From positions 1,488,001-1,552,000 of the forward strand of contig NZ_SMFY01000001.1 of NCBI RefSeq assembly GCF_004339465.1: a stretch of DNA of 64,000 bases, in the 5' to 3' direction. This stretch comes from Ancylobacter aquaticus (GTDB taxonomy: Bacteria; Pseudomonadota; Alphaproteobacteria; Rhizobiales; Xanthobacteraceae). Positions 1-8,972 of the stretch are shown in pieces. Made by a program: the position numbers and the translations under genes. Positions within the stretch are counted from its first letter, which is position 1. Each line of letters opens with the position of its first letter. The notes beneath the pieces are model-generated. The model worked only from the letters and a program-made list of their open reading frames with translations. It had not been told where the DNA came from and ran no database searches.

Positions 1-246
1 CGCTGCGCCTCGGCTCGCGCGCTGGCGATGTATCTCGCCCATGTCGGGCTGGGCCTGCCGATGAGCCGGGTGGCGATCGGTTTCGGCCGCCATCGCTCCA
101 CTGTCGCCCATGCCTGCCGGCGGATTGAGGAGCGCCGCGAGAGTGCCGGCTGGGACCGCTGGGTCGCGGCGCTGGAAGACGATGCACGGCGGCTGTCGCC
201 CCCCGCCGGCGCCGAGGGAATCGTCGTGGGAGGAGCGCATGGCTGA
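1..246 (+). CDS. Helix-turn-helix protein with DnaA C-terminal-like domain (5' end cut by window)
   Basis: The reading frame is open from base 1, so the start lies outside the window. The visible 81 codons include an HTH pattern resembling DnaA domain IV (MSRVAIGFGRHRSTVAHACR, about residues 21-40). This is known in small rhizobial proteins that are not DnaA itself. The stop overlaps the start of the DUF6456 gene (239), which suggests translational coupling; this HTH plus DUF6456 pair is a recurrent rhizobial arrangement. A DNA-binding role is inferred from the domain only and the target is unknown. Confidence 0.75.
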   Translation, partial: RCASARALAMYLAHVGLGLPMSRVAIGFGRHRSTVAHACRRIEERRESAGWDRWVAALEDDARRLSPPAGAEGIVVGGAHG

Positions 247-784
247 GCGCCGCATCGACCATGTCGAGGTGGAGGTCGACGGCGTGCGCCGCGCCGTCGC
301 CATTGATCTGGAGGAGAGCCCGCTCGGCTGGCTGGCGCGGCGGCGCGGGCGCGATGGCAGAAGCTTCATCGCGCCGGTGCAACTCATTGCCGGCGAGCGG
401 CTGCGGGCCGATTTCACCCGCGCCGGCATGGCCCCGCGTCTGACCGCGAACTGGGACGCGGTGACGCGGGCGGACCGTTCCGGCGGGGTCGCCGGGCTCA
501 ACGCTTCCGAAGCCGTGCTCGCCGCCCGCCAGCGCGTGGGGAGGGCGCTGGAGGTGGCAGGGCCGGAATTCTCGGGCCTGCTGATGGATGTGTGCTGCTT
601 CCTCAAGGGACTGGAGCAGGTGGAGCAGGAGCGCTGCTGGCCGGCCCGCACCGCCAAGGTGGTGCTGTCGCTGGGGCTGGACCGGCTGGCCCGGCATTAT
701 GGGCTGAGCGAGGCGGCGCATGGCCCGGCTCGCGCCCGTACCCGCGTCTGGAAGGCGCCGCCGGAAAGGACGGAGGACGGCTAG
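239..784 (+). CDS. DUF6456 domain-containing protein
   Basis: 181 aa. I chose the ATG at 239, which overlaps the previous stop by 8 bases, over an upstream in-frame ATG at 110 that lies inside the preceding gene. The central and C-terminal parts (GRSFIAPVQLIAGERLRADF, then LGLDRLARHYGL) fit the rhizobial DUF6456 family, which usually follows a DnaA-C-like HTH gene. The biochemical function is unknown; a regulatory role with its partner is only an inference. It ends in a 3-base convergent overlap with sufE. Confidence 0.8.
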   Translation: MAERRIDHVEVEVDGVRRAVAIDLEESPLGWLARRRGRDGRSFIAPVQLIAGERLRADFTRAGMAPRLTANWDAVTRADRSGGVAGLNASEAVLAARQRVGRALEVAGPEFSGLLMDVCCFLKGLEQVEQERCWPARTAKVVLSLGLDRLARHYGLSEAAHGPARARTRVWKAPPERTEDG

Positions 785-1215
785 AGTGGAGCGTCTTCGA
801 GTGCCGCCCGGGCGTCGGCGCGGATGCGCTCGACCATCGAGCGCAGGCCGTTGGAGCGCTGCGGGGTCAGATGGTCCTTGAGGCCGATGCGCGCGAACAC
901 GGCAGCGGGATCGGCCGCCAGGATGTCGCGGGCCGGGCTGTCCGAATAGAGAGCCAGCAGGATGGCGACGAGGCCGCGCACGATATGGGCGTCGGAATCG
1001 CCGTGAAAGGCAAGGCGGGGGGCTTCCGCGCCGCCGCTGGGCTCGCTCACCAGCCAGACCTGGCTGGCGCAGCCCTGCACCTTGGCCTGCTCGGTGCGGC
1101 GCTCCTCGGGGAAGGGCGGCAAGGCCCGGCCCAACTCGATGAGGTAGCGGTAGCGGTCGTCCCAATTGTCGAGGAGTTCGAAGTCCTCGATGATGCTGTC
1201 GATCTTTGATGTCAT
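781..1215 (-). CDS. sufE: SufE family protein (cysteine desulfuration protein)
   Basis: 144 aa. SufE accepts persulfide sulfur from a SufS-type cysteine desulfurase and passes it to the Fe-S scaffold. The family pattern is clear: N-terminal IIEDFELLDNWDDRYRYLIE, then the active-site region VQGCASQVWL with the sulfur-accepting Cys at about residue 49, and a C-terminal helix ending in SMVERIRADA. Length is typical. The start at 1215 matches family N-termini; a longer open frame upstream is out-of-family sequence. It is isolated here from other suf genes. Confidence 0.93.
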   Translation of the reverse strand: MTSKIDSIIEDFELLDNWDDRYRYLIELGRALPPFPEERRTEQAKVQGCASQVWLVSEPSGGAEAPRLAFHGDSDAHIVRGLVAILLALYSDSPARDILAADPAAVFARIGLKDHLTPQRSNGLRSMVERIRADARAALEDAPL

Positions 1216-1286
1216 CGGCGCCTCTCCGGCCGCATATAGGGGCGCGGGGGAGCCAAGCGCAATGGCGGGCGTTGCGCTCGCGCGGC

Positions 1287-1823
1287 TCACGCGGGGCGTT
1301 TGGGCGGTAGCGGCACGCCGCCGGGGGTGGCCGGATGCACCGGGAGGGCGCCGGGCGGGTTCGCCGGGGCCGCTGCCGGCGTGGCACCGGCCGAGCCGGT
1401 GATGTCCGACGGCGCGCCCCCCGCGGGCGGGCGTGGGCCCTGCCAGGCGGGGCTGAGATCGTGGGTGGTCAGCGTGTCGCCGGCGCGCGAGCCGTCGGAC
1501 CGGGCCGCCGCCTTCCGTTTCTCCTCGACAATCTGCTCGGAGAGATAGCTGAGAGCGAAGCGCGCGCCGGCCTCGGCCCGCTCGCCGATCAGCTCGATCA
1601 GGCTGCCGCCGATGGCGCAGGCCTGCGGCTGGCGGGTGCAGAAACCGCCGGCATCCGCCGCCGCCGCCGTGGCGGCCGAGAGCGCGTCCATCGCGCTGAC
1701 CTTGGGCTCGCCGGTCTGCGCCGTGCTGCCCTGAGGCGCGTGCGTCGACGGCCCGCCGACCACCGCCGGCAGCAGCAGGAAGACGACGGTGAGCCAGAAA
1801 CCGATGCGCAGCAGGAAGAACAT
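1287..1823 (-). CDS. DUF5330 domain-containing protein, secreted or membrane-anchored
   Basis: 178 aa. It starts with a hydrophobic stretch (FFLLRIGFWLTVVFLLLPAV) that could be a signal peptide or an N-terminal anchor. The core contains FCTRQPQACAIG and a helix rich in alanine and glutamate, the pattern of rhizobial DUF5330 proteins; the two cysteines may form a disulfide. The C-terminal third is proline- and alanine-rich and probably disordered. Envelope location is inferred. Function unknown. Confidence 0.8.
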   Translation of the reverse strand: MFFLLRIGFWLTVVFLLLPAVVGGPSTHAPQGSTAQTGEPKVSAMDALSAATAAAADAGGFCTRQPQACAIGGSLIELIGERAEAGARFALSYLSEQIVEEKRKAAARSDGSRAGDTLTTHDLSPAWQGPRPPAGGAPSDITGSAGATPAAAPANPPGALPVHPATPGGVPLPPKRPA

Positions 1824-2026
1824 GAGCGGTCTCGCGGAAGCCTGAAACGGGAGGATAGAGGCTGCGGGTTGCCCAAGCGGTTTCGAAAACCCGCAAAATC
1901 AGCCGATCGCGGAAAGGCGATGTTAAGCACGACGGCTGCTTTTAGGGTTCGCTTAAACCCGGCATGGCATGGTCATCCCGTCTTGCCGCCTGCGTCCCCC
2001 CGATTCGGATTCCAGAACACGGTTCC

Positions 2027-2719
2027 ATGCCCCGTTCCTATGCCAGCGATCTTCTGGTGGACGATATCGATCTCGATGGCGAGCGCGTCGCGGGGCGCCC
2101 CTACCGTCATGGCCGGCGGCGCTCGGACCTGTTCATGCTGATTCTCGCCGGCGGTGCCTGCGCCGCCGTGCTGTTCAACGCGCTGGCGCTGCAACAGGGG
2201 CGCCCGGGTTCCCAAGGGCGCGGCGGTGCGCCGGCCTCGGCCCCGCCGGACATTCGCCAGGTCGACACCCCTCGCGCGGCGAGCAGCACACCGGCGGTGA
2301 GCCCGCCCGCGCCGCCGGCCGCCTCGATCGCCGTGCCGGCCCTGCTGCCGGAATTGCTGGCGACGCCTGCGGTGCCGACGCCGCTTCCACCGGCGAAGCC
2401 GGCCGCGCCGCGTGCCGCGGCCTCCGCTGCCGGCCCGACTGCCGCTACTGCGTCCGCGTCGACGGCCGAGAAGGCGGTCGCGCCCCCCGCTGGGCTACTG
2501 CCGCCGGGCGACGTTCCGGTGTCGCCGCGTGTCATGGAAATCCAGAAGGCGCTGGCGCGCCTCGGCTACGGCCCCATTCGCATCGACGGCGTCTTCGGGG
2601 CGGCGACGGAGGAGGCGATCCAGCGCTTCGAGCGCGACCGCCGCCTGCCGATAACGGGGCAGATGTCGGAGCGGGTGGTCCGCGAACTCGCCGCTGTCTC
2701 GGGCTTCACTATACGGTAG
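2027..2719 (+). CDS. Peptidoglycan-binding domain protein with one membrane segment
   Basis: 230 aa from the ATG at 2027 (an in-frame ATG at 1964 adds an unlikely N-terminus). Order of parts: basic N-terminus ending HGRRRSDLF, one membrane segment (about residues 30-50), a long Pro/Ala linker, and a C-terminal PG_binding_1 domain with the pattern EIQKALARLGYGPIRIDGVF. The architecture suggests an inner-membrane protein reaching across the periplasm to bind peptidoglycan. No catalytic domain is visible. It probably forms a short transcription unit with the DUF1491 gene, 6 bases downstream. Confidence 0.82.
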   Translation: MPRSYASDLLVDDIDLDGERVAGRPYRHGRRRSDLFMLILAGGACAAVLFNALALQQGRPGSQGRGGAPASAPPDIRQVDTPRAASSTPAVSPPAPPAASIAVPALLPELLATPAVPTPLPPAKPAAPRAAASAAGPTAATASASTAEKAVAPPAGLLPPGDVPVSPRVMEIQKALARLGYGPIRIDGVFGAATEEAIQRFERDRRLPITGQMSERVVRELAAVSGFTIR

Positions 2720-2725
2720 GGCAGC

Positions 2726-3073
2726 ATGCGGCTGAAAAGCGGGATCTTCGTTTCCGCCCTGCTGCGCCGGGCCAATGGTGCCGGCGCGTTCGCCGCCGTG
2801 CGCCGGCGCGGCGCGGAGGAGGCCGGTGCGGTTTTCGTGATCGTGGCGACGCAGGACGGCAAGGCGGCGCTGTATGGCCCGGCATTGCCCTCGCTGGACG
2901 GCGCGCCTCGGGATGAGGGCATGCGGCTGTTCGCCCCGCTGGTGCCGGCGGGCAGCCCCGAGAGCGAGGCCGAGGCGCGGATGGCGCGCGAGACGCGCTA
3001 CGATTCCGATCTCTGGCTGGTCGAGATCGAGGACCGCGCCGGGCGGTGCTTTCTCGATCTGGCGCCGGAGTGA
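2726..3073 (+). CDS. DUF1491 family protein
   Basis: 115 aa, normal length for the family. It starts with RLKSGIFVSALLRRANGAGA and ends with YDSDLWLVEIEDR, both typical of alphaproteobacterial DUF1491 proteins. There is no signal peptide or membrane segment, so it is likely cytoplasmic. It follows the peptidoglycan-binding gene by 6 bases and is convergent with the DUF2336 gene. Function unknown. Confidence 0.85.
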   Translation: MRLKSGIFVSALLRRANGAGAFAAVRRRGAEEAGAVFVIVATQDGKAALYGPALPSLDGAPRDEGMRLFAPLVPAGSPESEAEARMARETRYDSDLWLVEIEDRAGRCFLDLAPE

Positions 3074-3083
3074 TCCGCGCCGC

Positions 3084-4181
3084 TCAGCCCTTGTGCTGGC
3101 GGCTGTCGGTCGCTGCCGGAACCGCCGGGGCCGCATAGGCCGTGTTGAAGCTGCGCATGGAGGGGGCGTCTTCCGCCCGCTCGCGGACCTGCCGCCGGCC
3201 GCCCCGCCACGAGGCGACCAGATGCTGGGCGCTGGCGAGGGGAAGCGCGTCGAACATTTCCGCCAGCCGCGCCATGTCCCCGGCCGAGCGGCCGGCGACC
3301 GGATGGAGCCGGAACAGCACGCGCGAGAGAATGGCGAAGGACAGGCCCAGCGCGCGGGCGACCACCGCCAGCGCCTGGCCGGTATCGTCAGCGATGATGC
3401 GGGCGGCATTCTCGGGCGTGACCCCCAGCGCGCGCTCCATCAGCGTGGCAAGCTCCCCCGTGCCCTTCGCCTTAGCGGCGTCCAGGAGGGCGTCGATGAA
3501 GCTCGCCGGCGGTGCCCCCACGCGCTCGGAAAGCGGCAGCGGCGGCAGGGTGACGAGGCGGGCGATGAGGCTGGCACGCTCCTCCGGCCCGGCGAGGAAG
3601 AAATCAGGGACGGCGGGCGGTGCAGTTTCGGGCGGCGCTGTCGCGGCCGGCGCGGCTGCCAGATCGGCCGGGGGCGCATCGGTGACCGAAGGCGCCCGCG
3701 GCGCGGCCGCTTCCGCTGGGGGAGCTGCCGGCGTGGTCGCGGCGCCGCGGCGATGGGTGATCTCGGCGAGGCGCTTGGCGAGGGCCGGCGTCACCTCTCG
3801 GCGGGTGGCCATGGCGGCGAGGTGGGCGGGGCCCGCCTGTTCGGCCAGCTCCGTCAGGTCCTTTTCATCGAGCACCGGCGAGAGTCGCAGGATCGGGCCG
3901 GCCAGCGCCAGCGGCCCGGCGGCAAGATGGCGGGCGAGCGCGCGCGGCAGCGCCGGGTGCGGCGCCAGTTCGCGCACATAGCGCGCCGCCACGCCCGCGT
4001 CGACGCCCTCAATCAGGCGGACGGCGAGGGTGGTGAAGCGGGCCTCGGCTGCCTCGCCGAGAACCGGCTGCCTCAGGAATTCGTGCACCAGAAGCCGCAG
4101 CATGGCCGGGCGGGTGTCCTGATACGAACGCCGCGCCGTGTCGTTCGGGTCGATGGGGCCGGAACCGGAATGGGGAGGCAT
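3084..4181 (-). CDS. DUF2336 domain-containing protein
   Basis: 365 aa from the ATG at 4181, where the sequence becomes MPPHSGSGPIDPNDTARRSY; an upstream in-frame start at 4241 adds low-complexity sequence. The helical repeat-like body (LSPVLDEKDLTELAEQAG; later IADDTGQALAVVARALGLSF) fits DUF2336, a family abundant in Hyphomicrobiales. A Pro/Ala-rich linker separates the halves. Function unknown; some DUF2336 proteins are linked to envelope or regulatory processes. A near-match to a CtrA site lies in its upstream region (4257-4271). Confidence 0.82.
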   Translation of the reverse strand: MPPHSGSGPIDPNDTARRSYQDTRPAMLRLLVHEFLRQPVLGEAAEARFTTLAVRLIEGVDAGVAARYVRELAPHPALPRALARHLAAGPLALAGPILRLSPVLDEKDLTELAEQAGPAHLAAMATRREVTPALAKRLAEITHRRGAATTPAAPPAEAAAPRAPSVTDAPPADLAAAPAATAPPETAPPAVPDFFLAGPEERASLIARLVTLPPLPLSERVGAPPASFIDALLDAAKAKGTGELATLMERALGVTPENAARIIADDTGQALAVVARALGLSFAILSRVLFRLHPVAGRSAGDMARLAEMFDALPLASAQHLVASWRGGRRQVRERAEDAPSMRSFNTAYAAPAVPAATDSRQHKG

Positions 4182-4256
4182 GGAGGCGGACACAACTCGC
4201 GATTGGCACGTCGCGCCGCCCGGGCGGGAGCGCGAAACCAAGCTAGCGCTCGAACG

Positions 4257-4271
4257 TTATAAAGCCGTTAA
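4257..4271. promoter_or_regulatory. CtrA-like near-palindromic site (one mismatch)
   Basis: TTAT-N7-TTAA (TTATAAAGCCGTTAA), one base away from the CtrA consensus TTAA-N7-TTAA. It lies between the DUF2336 gene on the minus strand and a small plus-strand gene, so it could control either. The match may be chance. Confidence 0.3.
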
Positions 4272-4325
4272 CCATGGTTGGACCGTAGTGGGCCACTGCT
4301 GTTTGGCGGGACTTTGGAGGGCGCG

Positions 4326-4514
4326 ATGGGTGCCTTAGTGCCGTTTCCGACATCGAGACTCCAGAACGAACCTGCGGGCGTGCGCATGCCGTCCGGCGGC
4401 TCGGCCAAGGTGATCATTCTCCCCGTTGTGCAGTATGTGCGACCGGGCGAGGCGGCATCGGCGGCTGCGGCGAGCGCGGTCCACGATTGGCGGAAGCCTG
4501 TTGGTTCCACCTGA
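4326..4514 (+). CDS. Small hypothetical protein
   Basis: 62 aa from the ATG at 4326; a TTG start at 4278 would extend it to 78 aa. It starts MGALVPFPTSRLQNEP and contains a short hydrophobic strand-like core, SAKVIILPVVQYVR. Small rhizobial proteins with a 'ValProPhe' start and one such segment exist, but I do not recognise a named family. An overlapping minus-strand frame (4268-4510) is also open, so coding is likely but not certain. Confidence 0.45.
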   Translation: MGALVPFPTSRLQNEPAGVRMPSGGSAKVIILPVVQYVRPGEAASAAAASAVHDWRKPVGST

Positions 4515-4547
4515 TCGGGAAGGGCTGGGGGTGCGCGGGGCCGGCCG

Positions 4548-5093
4548 TCAGGTGGCGGGCGCGCAGTTCGCCAGTTGCATCCGCGCGCGAACCTCGTCGC
4601 GGGCGCTGCGTTCGCGCACCAGCGCCCGTATCAGCACAATGCCTTCATCGCTGGGGGATTCGACGATCAGCCGGTCGGCCGCCGTCACTTCGTCGTCCTC
4701 CGGCAGGGCCGCGCGCTGCTTGGCGTTCATCAGGTCGAGCTCGATGATGGAGCGCCCCGCCGAACGGTCGTTGATGGCGTAGAAGGGCAGGCCGTGGCGG
4801 GTGTAGAACGACACCGAGGTGTAGTCCTCCGTCGTCGGCACGCGCACCTTGAGCGGGCCGGCGGCGAGATCGTACAGGCACACTGCCGAGATGAACGCCG
4901 GGTCGGTGGCAGGCAGCACTGCGCCGACGTCGGAAGGGTCATCGATGGGCACCACCTCATTGGGCACGGCCACCGCCGCCAGCCGCGCATAGGCGTCCTG
5001 TTCGGCGAGGTAGGGCAGAACCAGCACGGCGGCCAGATGCACGATGAGGCCGAGCACGATGCCGGCGAGGGCGGTGAGGACGAAACGGCTCAT
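4548..5093 (-). CDS. DUF1254 domain-containing membrane protein
   Basis: 181 aa. It starts with a membrane segment (VLTALAGIVLGLIVHLAAVL), then a DUF1254-like domain ending in the segment VSFYTRHGLPFYAINDRSAG. The start at 5093 gives the membrane segment at the extreme N-terminus and lies 10 bases after the end of the DUF1214 gene, so the two form an operon. DUF1214 and DUF1254 occur together, fused or paired, in many bacteria; here they are separate membrane-anchored proteins facing the periplasm. Function unknown. Confidence 0.85.
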   Translation of the reverse strand: MSRFVLTALAGIVLGLIVHLAAVLVLPYLAEQDAYARLAAVAVPNEVVPIDDPSDVGAVLPATDPAFISAVCLYDLAAGPLKVRVPTTEDYTSVSFYTRHGLPFYAINDRSAGRSIIELDLMNAKQRAALPEDDEVTAADRLIVESPSDEGIVLIRALVRERSARDEVRARMQLANCAPAT

Positions 5094-5103
5094 CGACGCG
5101 CCC

Positions 5104-5694
5104 TCATGAGCTGCGCTCCCAGGAGCAATGCTCGGTAAGGATGCGGGGCATTTCCGGGGCGTCGCTGGTGCGGTTGGCGAGGCCGACCGCCGTATCATAA
5201 AGGCGGAAGGTGAGGACGATGCGGTCGCGGGCGCCGGTGGGCAACCAGTTTCCGGCACGTGCGCGCGGGCCCAGCGCCACGTCGAGCGTGCTGTTGCGGT
5301 TCCACACCACTTCGGTGCTGGTGAAGCCGGTGCGCGCGGCGGCGTTGTCGATCAGTCGGCCCTGGGCGTCGGTCAGGGTCAGGGTCCAGAAGCGGGCCTG
5401 CGGCAGGCTGCCGGACACCCGGATGTCGCAGCGCCCGTCGAGCGGGCGGCCGGCCGAATCGGTGGCGGCGACGAAGGCAATTCCGTCCGCCAGCTCCAGC
5501 GGCAGTTCGCCAGCGCGGGCAAGGGCGGCGCGGGCATAGGGATCGGCCGTCTCGGTGCCGGCGCGCGGCCAGGTCTCCCACGGTCCGGAACGCACCAGGC
5601 CCGGCCCGTACCCCTTCACCGTAGTGATCCAGGTGAGGCCGAGCCCGAGGGCGGCGCCGATGGCCAGGGTCAGGAGGAAGAGCAGGGAGCGCAC
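5104..5694 (-). CDS. DUF1214 domain-containing membrane protein
   Basis: 196 aa, with a GTG start at 5694. An N-terminal membrane segment (LLFLLTLAIGAALGLGLTWI) is followed by a DUF1214 domain, with strands such as RFWTLTLTDAQGRLIDN and a C-terminal part ending in LTEHCSWERSS. It is the first gene of a two-gene operon with DUF1254. Periplasmic exposure is inferred from the single anchor. Function unknown. Confidence 0.85.
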   Translation of the reverse strand: MRSLLFLLTLAIGAALGLGLTWITTVKGYGPGLVRSGPWETWPRAGTETADPYARAALARAGELPLELADGIAFVAATDSAGRPLDGRCDIRVSGSLPQARFWTLTLTDAQGRLIDNAAARTGFTSTEVVWNRNSTLDVALGPRARAGNWLPTGARDRIVLTFRLYDTAVGLANRTSDAPEMPRILTEHCSWERSS

Positions 5695-5794
5695 GGGCAG
5701 AAGCTATCCGATGGAGCAGGCGCCTCATGGATGGGCGCTCGCGGGGGGAAGGTCAATCGCGGCAGTAGGAACGCAGTAGCTGAATCGCGAGGAG

Positions 5795-8044
5795 TCAGTT
5801 GCTTCCGACAAGGCTGGTGCCGGGCGAGGGGGCGATGCCGGCGGTGGGCCGGCGCAGGGGCGAGGACGCGGCCTCTCGCAGGCGAGCCGACAGGCCCATC
5901 AACCGTTCCGCCGACGCCGGCGAGAGCGTGACCGGGCGCTGGACGCCTTCGATCTGGAGAGCCGAGGCCTGTGCCGCCGCACCGTCGAGCACCGGCGCAG
6001 ACTGGTTGCCGAGGCCCGGCGTGGGCTTCAGCTCGATACCCTGATGAGCAAACGCCATCACCTTCTGCCACGTCATTGCCGGCAGGGAGCCGCCGGTCAT
6101 CTTGCGCGTCGACTGGTAGTCGTCATTGCCGAACCAGACCGCCCCCACGTAATTGCCGGTGAAACCGACGAACCAGGCGTCGCGATAGGCATTGGTGGTT
6201 CCCGTCTTGCCGGAGACCTTGGTGCCCGGGATCATGGCGCGCCGGCCGGTGCCCTTTTCCACCACGCTGTTGAGCATCGGGTTGATCATGGCGATGATGT
6301 CCGGCGGGATCAGTTCTTTCGGCTTGGGCCCGTTCTGGGCGAAGCTCCAGACCGGCTCGCCATTGGGCGTGCGCATGTCGACCACCGCGTGCGGATCGAC
6401 CGAATAGCCGCCGCTGGCAAAGACCGAATAGGCGGTCGCCATGTCCACCACCGTTACCTCGGCGGCGCCGAGCGGCAGGGCGCGGGTAATCTTGAGCTCG
6501 GTCTTCAGGCCCATCGCATGGGCGAGGTCGACGATGCGGCCGCGCCCGATATTCTCTGCCAGCTTGACCGCCACCGTGTTCAGCGAGCGGGTGAGGGCGT
6601 TGATCAGGGTGATCGAACCGGCATAGGAGCGGCCGTAATTCTGCGGGCACCAATTGCCGATGCAGATCGGCCCGTCGACGACGATGGTGCTGGGCTTGTA
6701 TTTCCCCGTCATCAGCGCCGCCGTGTAGACGAAGGGCTTGAAGGACGAGCCGGGCTGGCGCAGCGCGTCGGTGGCGCGGTTGAACTGGCTCTCGCCATAG
6801 TCTCGCCCGCCGACCATGGCGCGCACCGAGCCGTTAGGTTCCATCACCACCATGGCCGATTGCTTGGCGCCGTAGTCCTTGCCGAACTGGCGCAGGCTGT
6901 CGCGGATGGCGGTGTCGGCCGCCTTCTGGATGTTGGGGTCGAGCGCGGTGCGGACGATGAAGGAGCGCTCGGCATAACTTCTGGGCAGGCCTTCGACGAT
7001 CTGCTTCACCTGATCGAAGGCGTAGTCGAGATAATATTCCGGCAGGTCGTCCTGCTTGCGGTCCACCGGGGTGGCCGGGTTGCGGCGGGCGCCGAAGACC
7101 TGGCCCTCGGTGAGGAAGCCGGCATCGACCAGATTGTCGAGCACCACGCTGGCGCGCCCGCGCGCCGCCGGCAGGTTGATATGCGGGGCGAATTTCGAGG
7201 GCGCCTTGAACAGGCCTGCCAGCATCGCCGCCTCCGCCAGATTCACGTCGCGGGCGGACTTGCCGAAATAATACTGCGACGCCGCGTCCACGCCGAAAGC
7301 GCCGCCGCCCATATAGGCGCGGTCGAGATAGAGCTTCAGGATCTGGTTCTTGGTGAGGTGGAATTCCAGCCACAGCGCCAGGAAGGCTTCCTTGATCTTG
7401 CGCTCCAGCGTGCGCTCGTTGGAGAGGAACAGGTTCTTTGCCAACTGCTGGGTGAGCGAGGAGCCGCCCTGAACCACGCCGCCAGCGCGCGCATTGGACA
7501 GCACGGCGCGGAAGGTGCCGGGAATGTCGATGCCGAAATGCTCGTAGAAGCGCCGGTCTTCGGTGGCCAGCACGGCCTTGATGAGGTGGTCGGGGAATTC
7601 CTCCAGCGGCACCGTGTCGTTATGGCGGATGCCGCGCTCGCCGATGGTGTTGCCGTAGCGGTCGAGGAAGGTGACGGACAACTCGGCGCGTTTCAGCCAG
7701 TCGTCCGAGGTTTCCTGGAAGGCGGGCACCGCCAGCGCCAGCATCAGCACCGCGCCGACCGCCCCCCAGGTCATGGCCTCGGAGGCCAGCGAGATGGCGC
7801 GGCGGGCGGGGCCCTGCACGTTGAAGCGCTCGGTGAAGGCGACGAAGCCGCCCCAAGTGGAGCGGAGGGTGACGCCGCCGGAATAGATCGATGAGTCGAT
7901 CCATGAATCGACGCCCAGCAGGACATGGCGAAGCCGCCGGCGGAAACGCGACGGCGGGTGCCCGCCCTCGGGCGTCGGCAGCGGGGAATCAGCGTGCGGC
8001 GTCTCGTTCAAGCCCGTGCTCCAGAGGCGCTTGGCAGGCCCCAT
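5795..8044 (-). CDS. Class A penicillin-binding protein (transglycosylase/transpeptidase)
   Basis: 749 aa. It polymerises glycan strands and crosslinks peptides in the periplasm. Order: cytoplasmic N-terminus rich in basic residues, one membrane segment (GAVGAVLMLALAVPAF), GT51 transglycosylase domain with the catalytic-type motif ATEDRRFYEHFGID and QGGSSLTQQLAKN, then the transpeptidase domain with the SxxK motif in GSSFKPF, SxN in SLNTVA and KTGTT. The C-terminal tail is short and disordered. It is PBP1a/1c-like, but I cannot tell which paralog. It stands alone between the DUF1214 operon and the divergent YcgN gene. Confidence 0.93.
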   Translation of the reverse strand: MGPAKRLWSTGLNETPHADSPLPTPEGGHPPSRFRRRLRHVLLGVDSWIDSSIYSGGVTLRSTWGGFVAFTERFNVQGPARRAISLASEAMTWGAVGAVLMLALAVPAFQETSDDWLKRAELSVTFLDRYGNTIGERGIRHNDTVPLEEFPDHLIKAVLATEDRRFYEHFGIDIPGTFRAVLSNARAGGVVQGGSSLTQQLAKNLFLSNERTLERKIKEAFLALWLEFHLTKNQILKLYLDRAYMGGGAFGVDAASQYYFGKSARDVNLAEAAMLAGLFKAPSKFAPHINLPAARGRASVVLDNLVDAGFLTEGQVFGARRNPATPVDRKQDDLPEYYLDYAFDQVKQIVEGLPRSYAERSFIVRTALDPNIQKAADTAIRDSLRQFGKDYGAKQSAMVVMEPNGSVRAMVGGRDYGESQFNRATDALRQPGSSFKPFVYTAALMTGKYKPSTIVVDGPICIGNWCPQNYGRSYAGSITLINALTRSLNTVAVKLAENIGRGRIVDLAHAMGLKTELKITRALPLGAAEVTVVDMATAYSVFASGGYSVDPHAVVDMRTPNGEPVWSFAQNGPKPKELIPPDIIAMINPMLNSVVEKGTGRRAMIPGTKVSGKTGTTNAYRDAWFVGFTGNYVGAVWFGNDDYQSTRKMTGGSLPAMTWQKVMAFAHQGIELKPTPGLGNQSAPVLDGAAAQASALQIEGVQRPVTLSPASAERLMGLSARLREAASSPLRRPTAGIAPSPGTSLVGSN

Positions 8045-8187
8045 CTGCTCTTATAACCGAGCCCTTGCCGCGCGACGAGGGCGGTATCAAGGCTCGCCAT
8101 GGCGCGGATGCGACGCTATCTAAGGAGTGATTGCCGGTTCGTGAAGAGCGGACCGCCACCTGATGGCCAGCCGGAAACCCGAGAGCG

Positions 8188-8694
8188 ATGCACGACCCTT
8201 CGACCGCCCCCGCAGCGGCGCCGTTCTGGCGCACCAAGACGCTGGAGGAGATGGATTCCGCCGAGTGGGAGAGCCTGTGCGACGGCTGCGGGCGCTGCTG
8301 CCTCGTCAAGCTGCAGGACGAGGACACCGAGGCCATCGCCTATACCGACATCGGCTGCCAGTTGCTGGACGATTTCAACTGCCGCTGCCGTAACTACCCC
8401 GACCGGCAGGCGCAGGTGCCCGACTGCGTGCGGCTGACGCCTGAGACGGTGCGGGCGCTGAACTGGCTGCCGCCCTCCTGCGGCTACCGGCTGGTGGAAG
8501 AGGGGCGCGATCTCTACTGGTGGCACCATCTTGTCTCGGGCGACCGCGAAACCGTCCATGCGGCGGGCGTCTCGGTGCGCGGCAAGGTGGCGGCGCTGGA
8601 GGACGAGCTGCCGCTGGAGGACTATGTCGACCACATGGTCCGCTGGCCGCTCCGCCTGCCGCGCGGCGCGGTGCGCAAGGTGGCGAAGGGGTAG
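8188..8694 (+). CDS. YcgN family cysteine cluster protein (UPF0260)
   Basis: 168 aa. Early cysteine cluster [12 protein letters not shown] followed by [11 protein letters not shown] and PDCVRL, the signature of the YcgN/UPF0260 family, whose cysteines probably bind metal. No membrane segment. The ATG at 8188 gives a usual-length protein. Function is not established; family members lie near diverse genes. It is transcribed away from the penicillin-binding protein gene. Confidence 0.9.
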   Translation: MHDPSTAPAAAPFWRTKTLEEMDSAEWESLCDGCGRCCLVKLQDEDTEAIAYTDIGCQLLDDFNCRCRNYPDRQAQVPDCVRLTPETVRALNWLPPSCGYRLVEEGRDLYWWHHLVSGDRETVHAAGVSVRGKVAALEDELPLEDYVDHMVRWPLRLPRGAVRKVAKG

Positions 8695-8904
8695 GGGCGA
8701 GGAATGCAGGTTCTTCGGGCTGAAAACCAGAAGGCAGAGAGCGCGCTATTCCGTAGCGGCCGAAATTAAAAGCGGCCGAAACTAAAGTTCCGCAAGAGCC
8801 GAGCGATCAGCGGTGCGTTGGTGGCTTACCCTATTGGAAGCTATTTCCATACTCCGCGACACAAGCCCCGTGGATGGGGTGGACGCCTGCGGCGGATTTT
8901 ACCC

Positions 8905-8953
8905 TGGGTCCCGGCGCTTCGCCTCGCCTGCGGCTCCGCTTGGCCGGGACACG
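8905..8953 (-). repeat. Palindromic intergenic repeat, family A (partial copy, minus orientation)
   Basis: Read on the minus strand this stretch runs from GTGTCCCGG to CGGGACCCA and matches the first half of the repeats at 19482-19607 and 30277-30401. The 278-bp gap 8695-8972 that holds it also contains a short direct duplication, AGCGGCCGAAAxTAAA, near 8754-8786. I see no gene in the gap. Confidence 0.65.
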
Positions 8954-8972
8954 GTGACCCGGCCGCTCCCCC

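Noticed and set aside
4268..4510. 80-codon minus-strand frame opposite the small protein at 4326
   Set aside because: No family features; the plus-strand frame starts better and resembles small rhizobial proteins, although neither is certain.
6044..7894. 616-codon plus-strand frame opposite the penicillin-binding protein
   Set aside because: Shadow of a conserved GT51/transpeptidase gene; no domain of its own.
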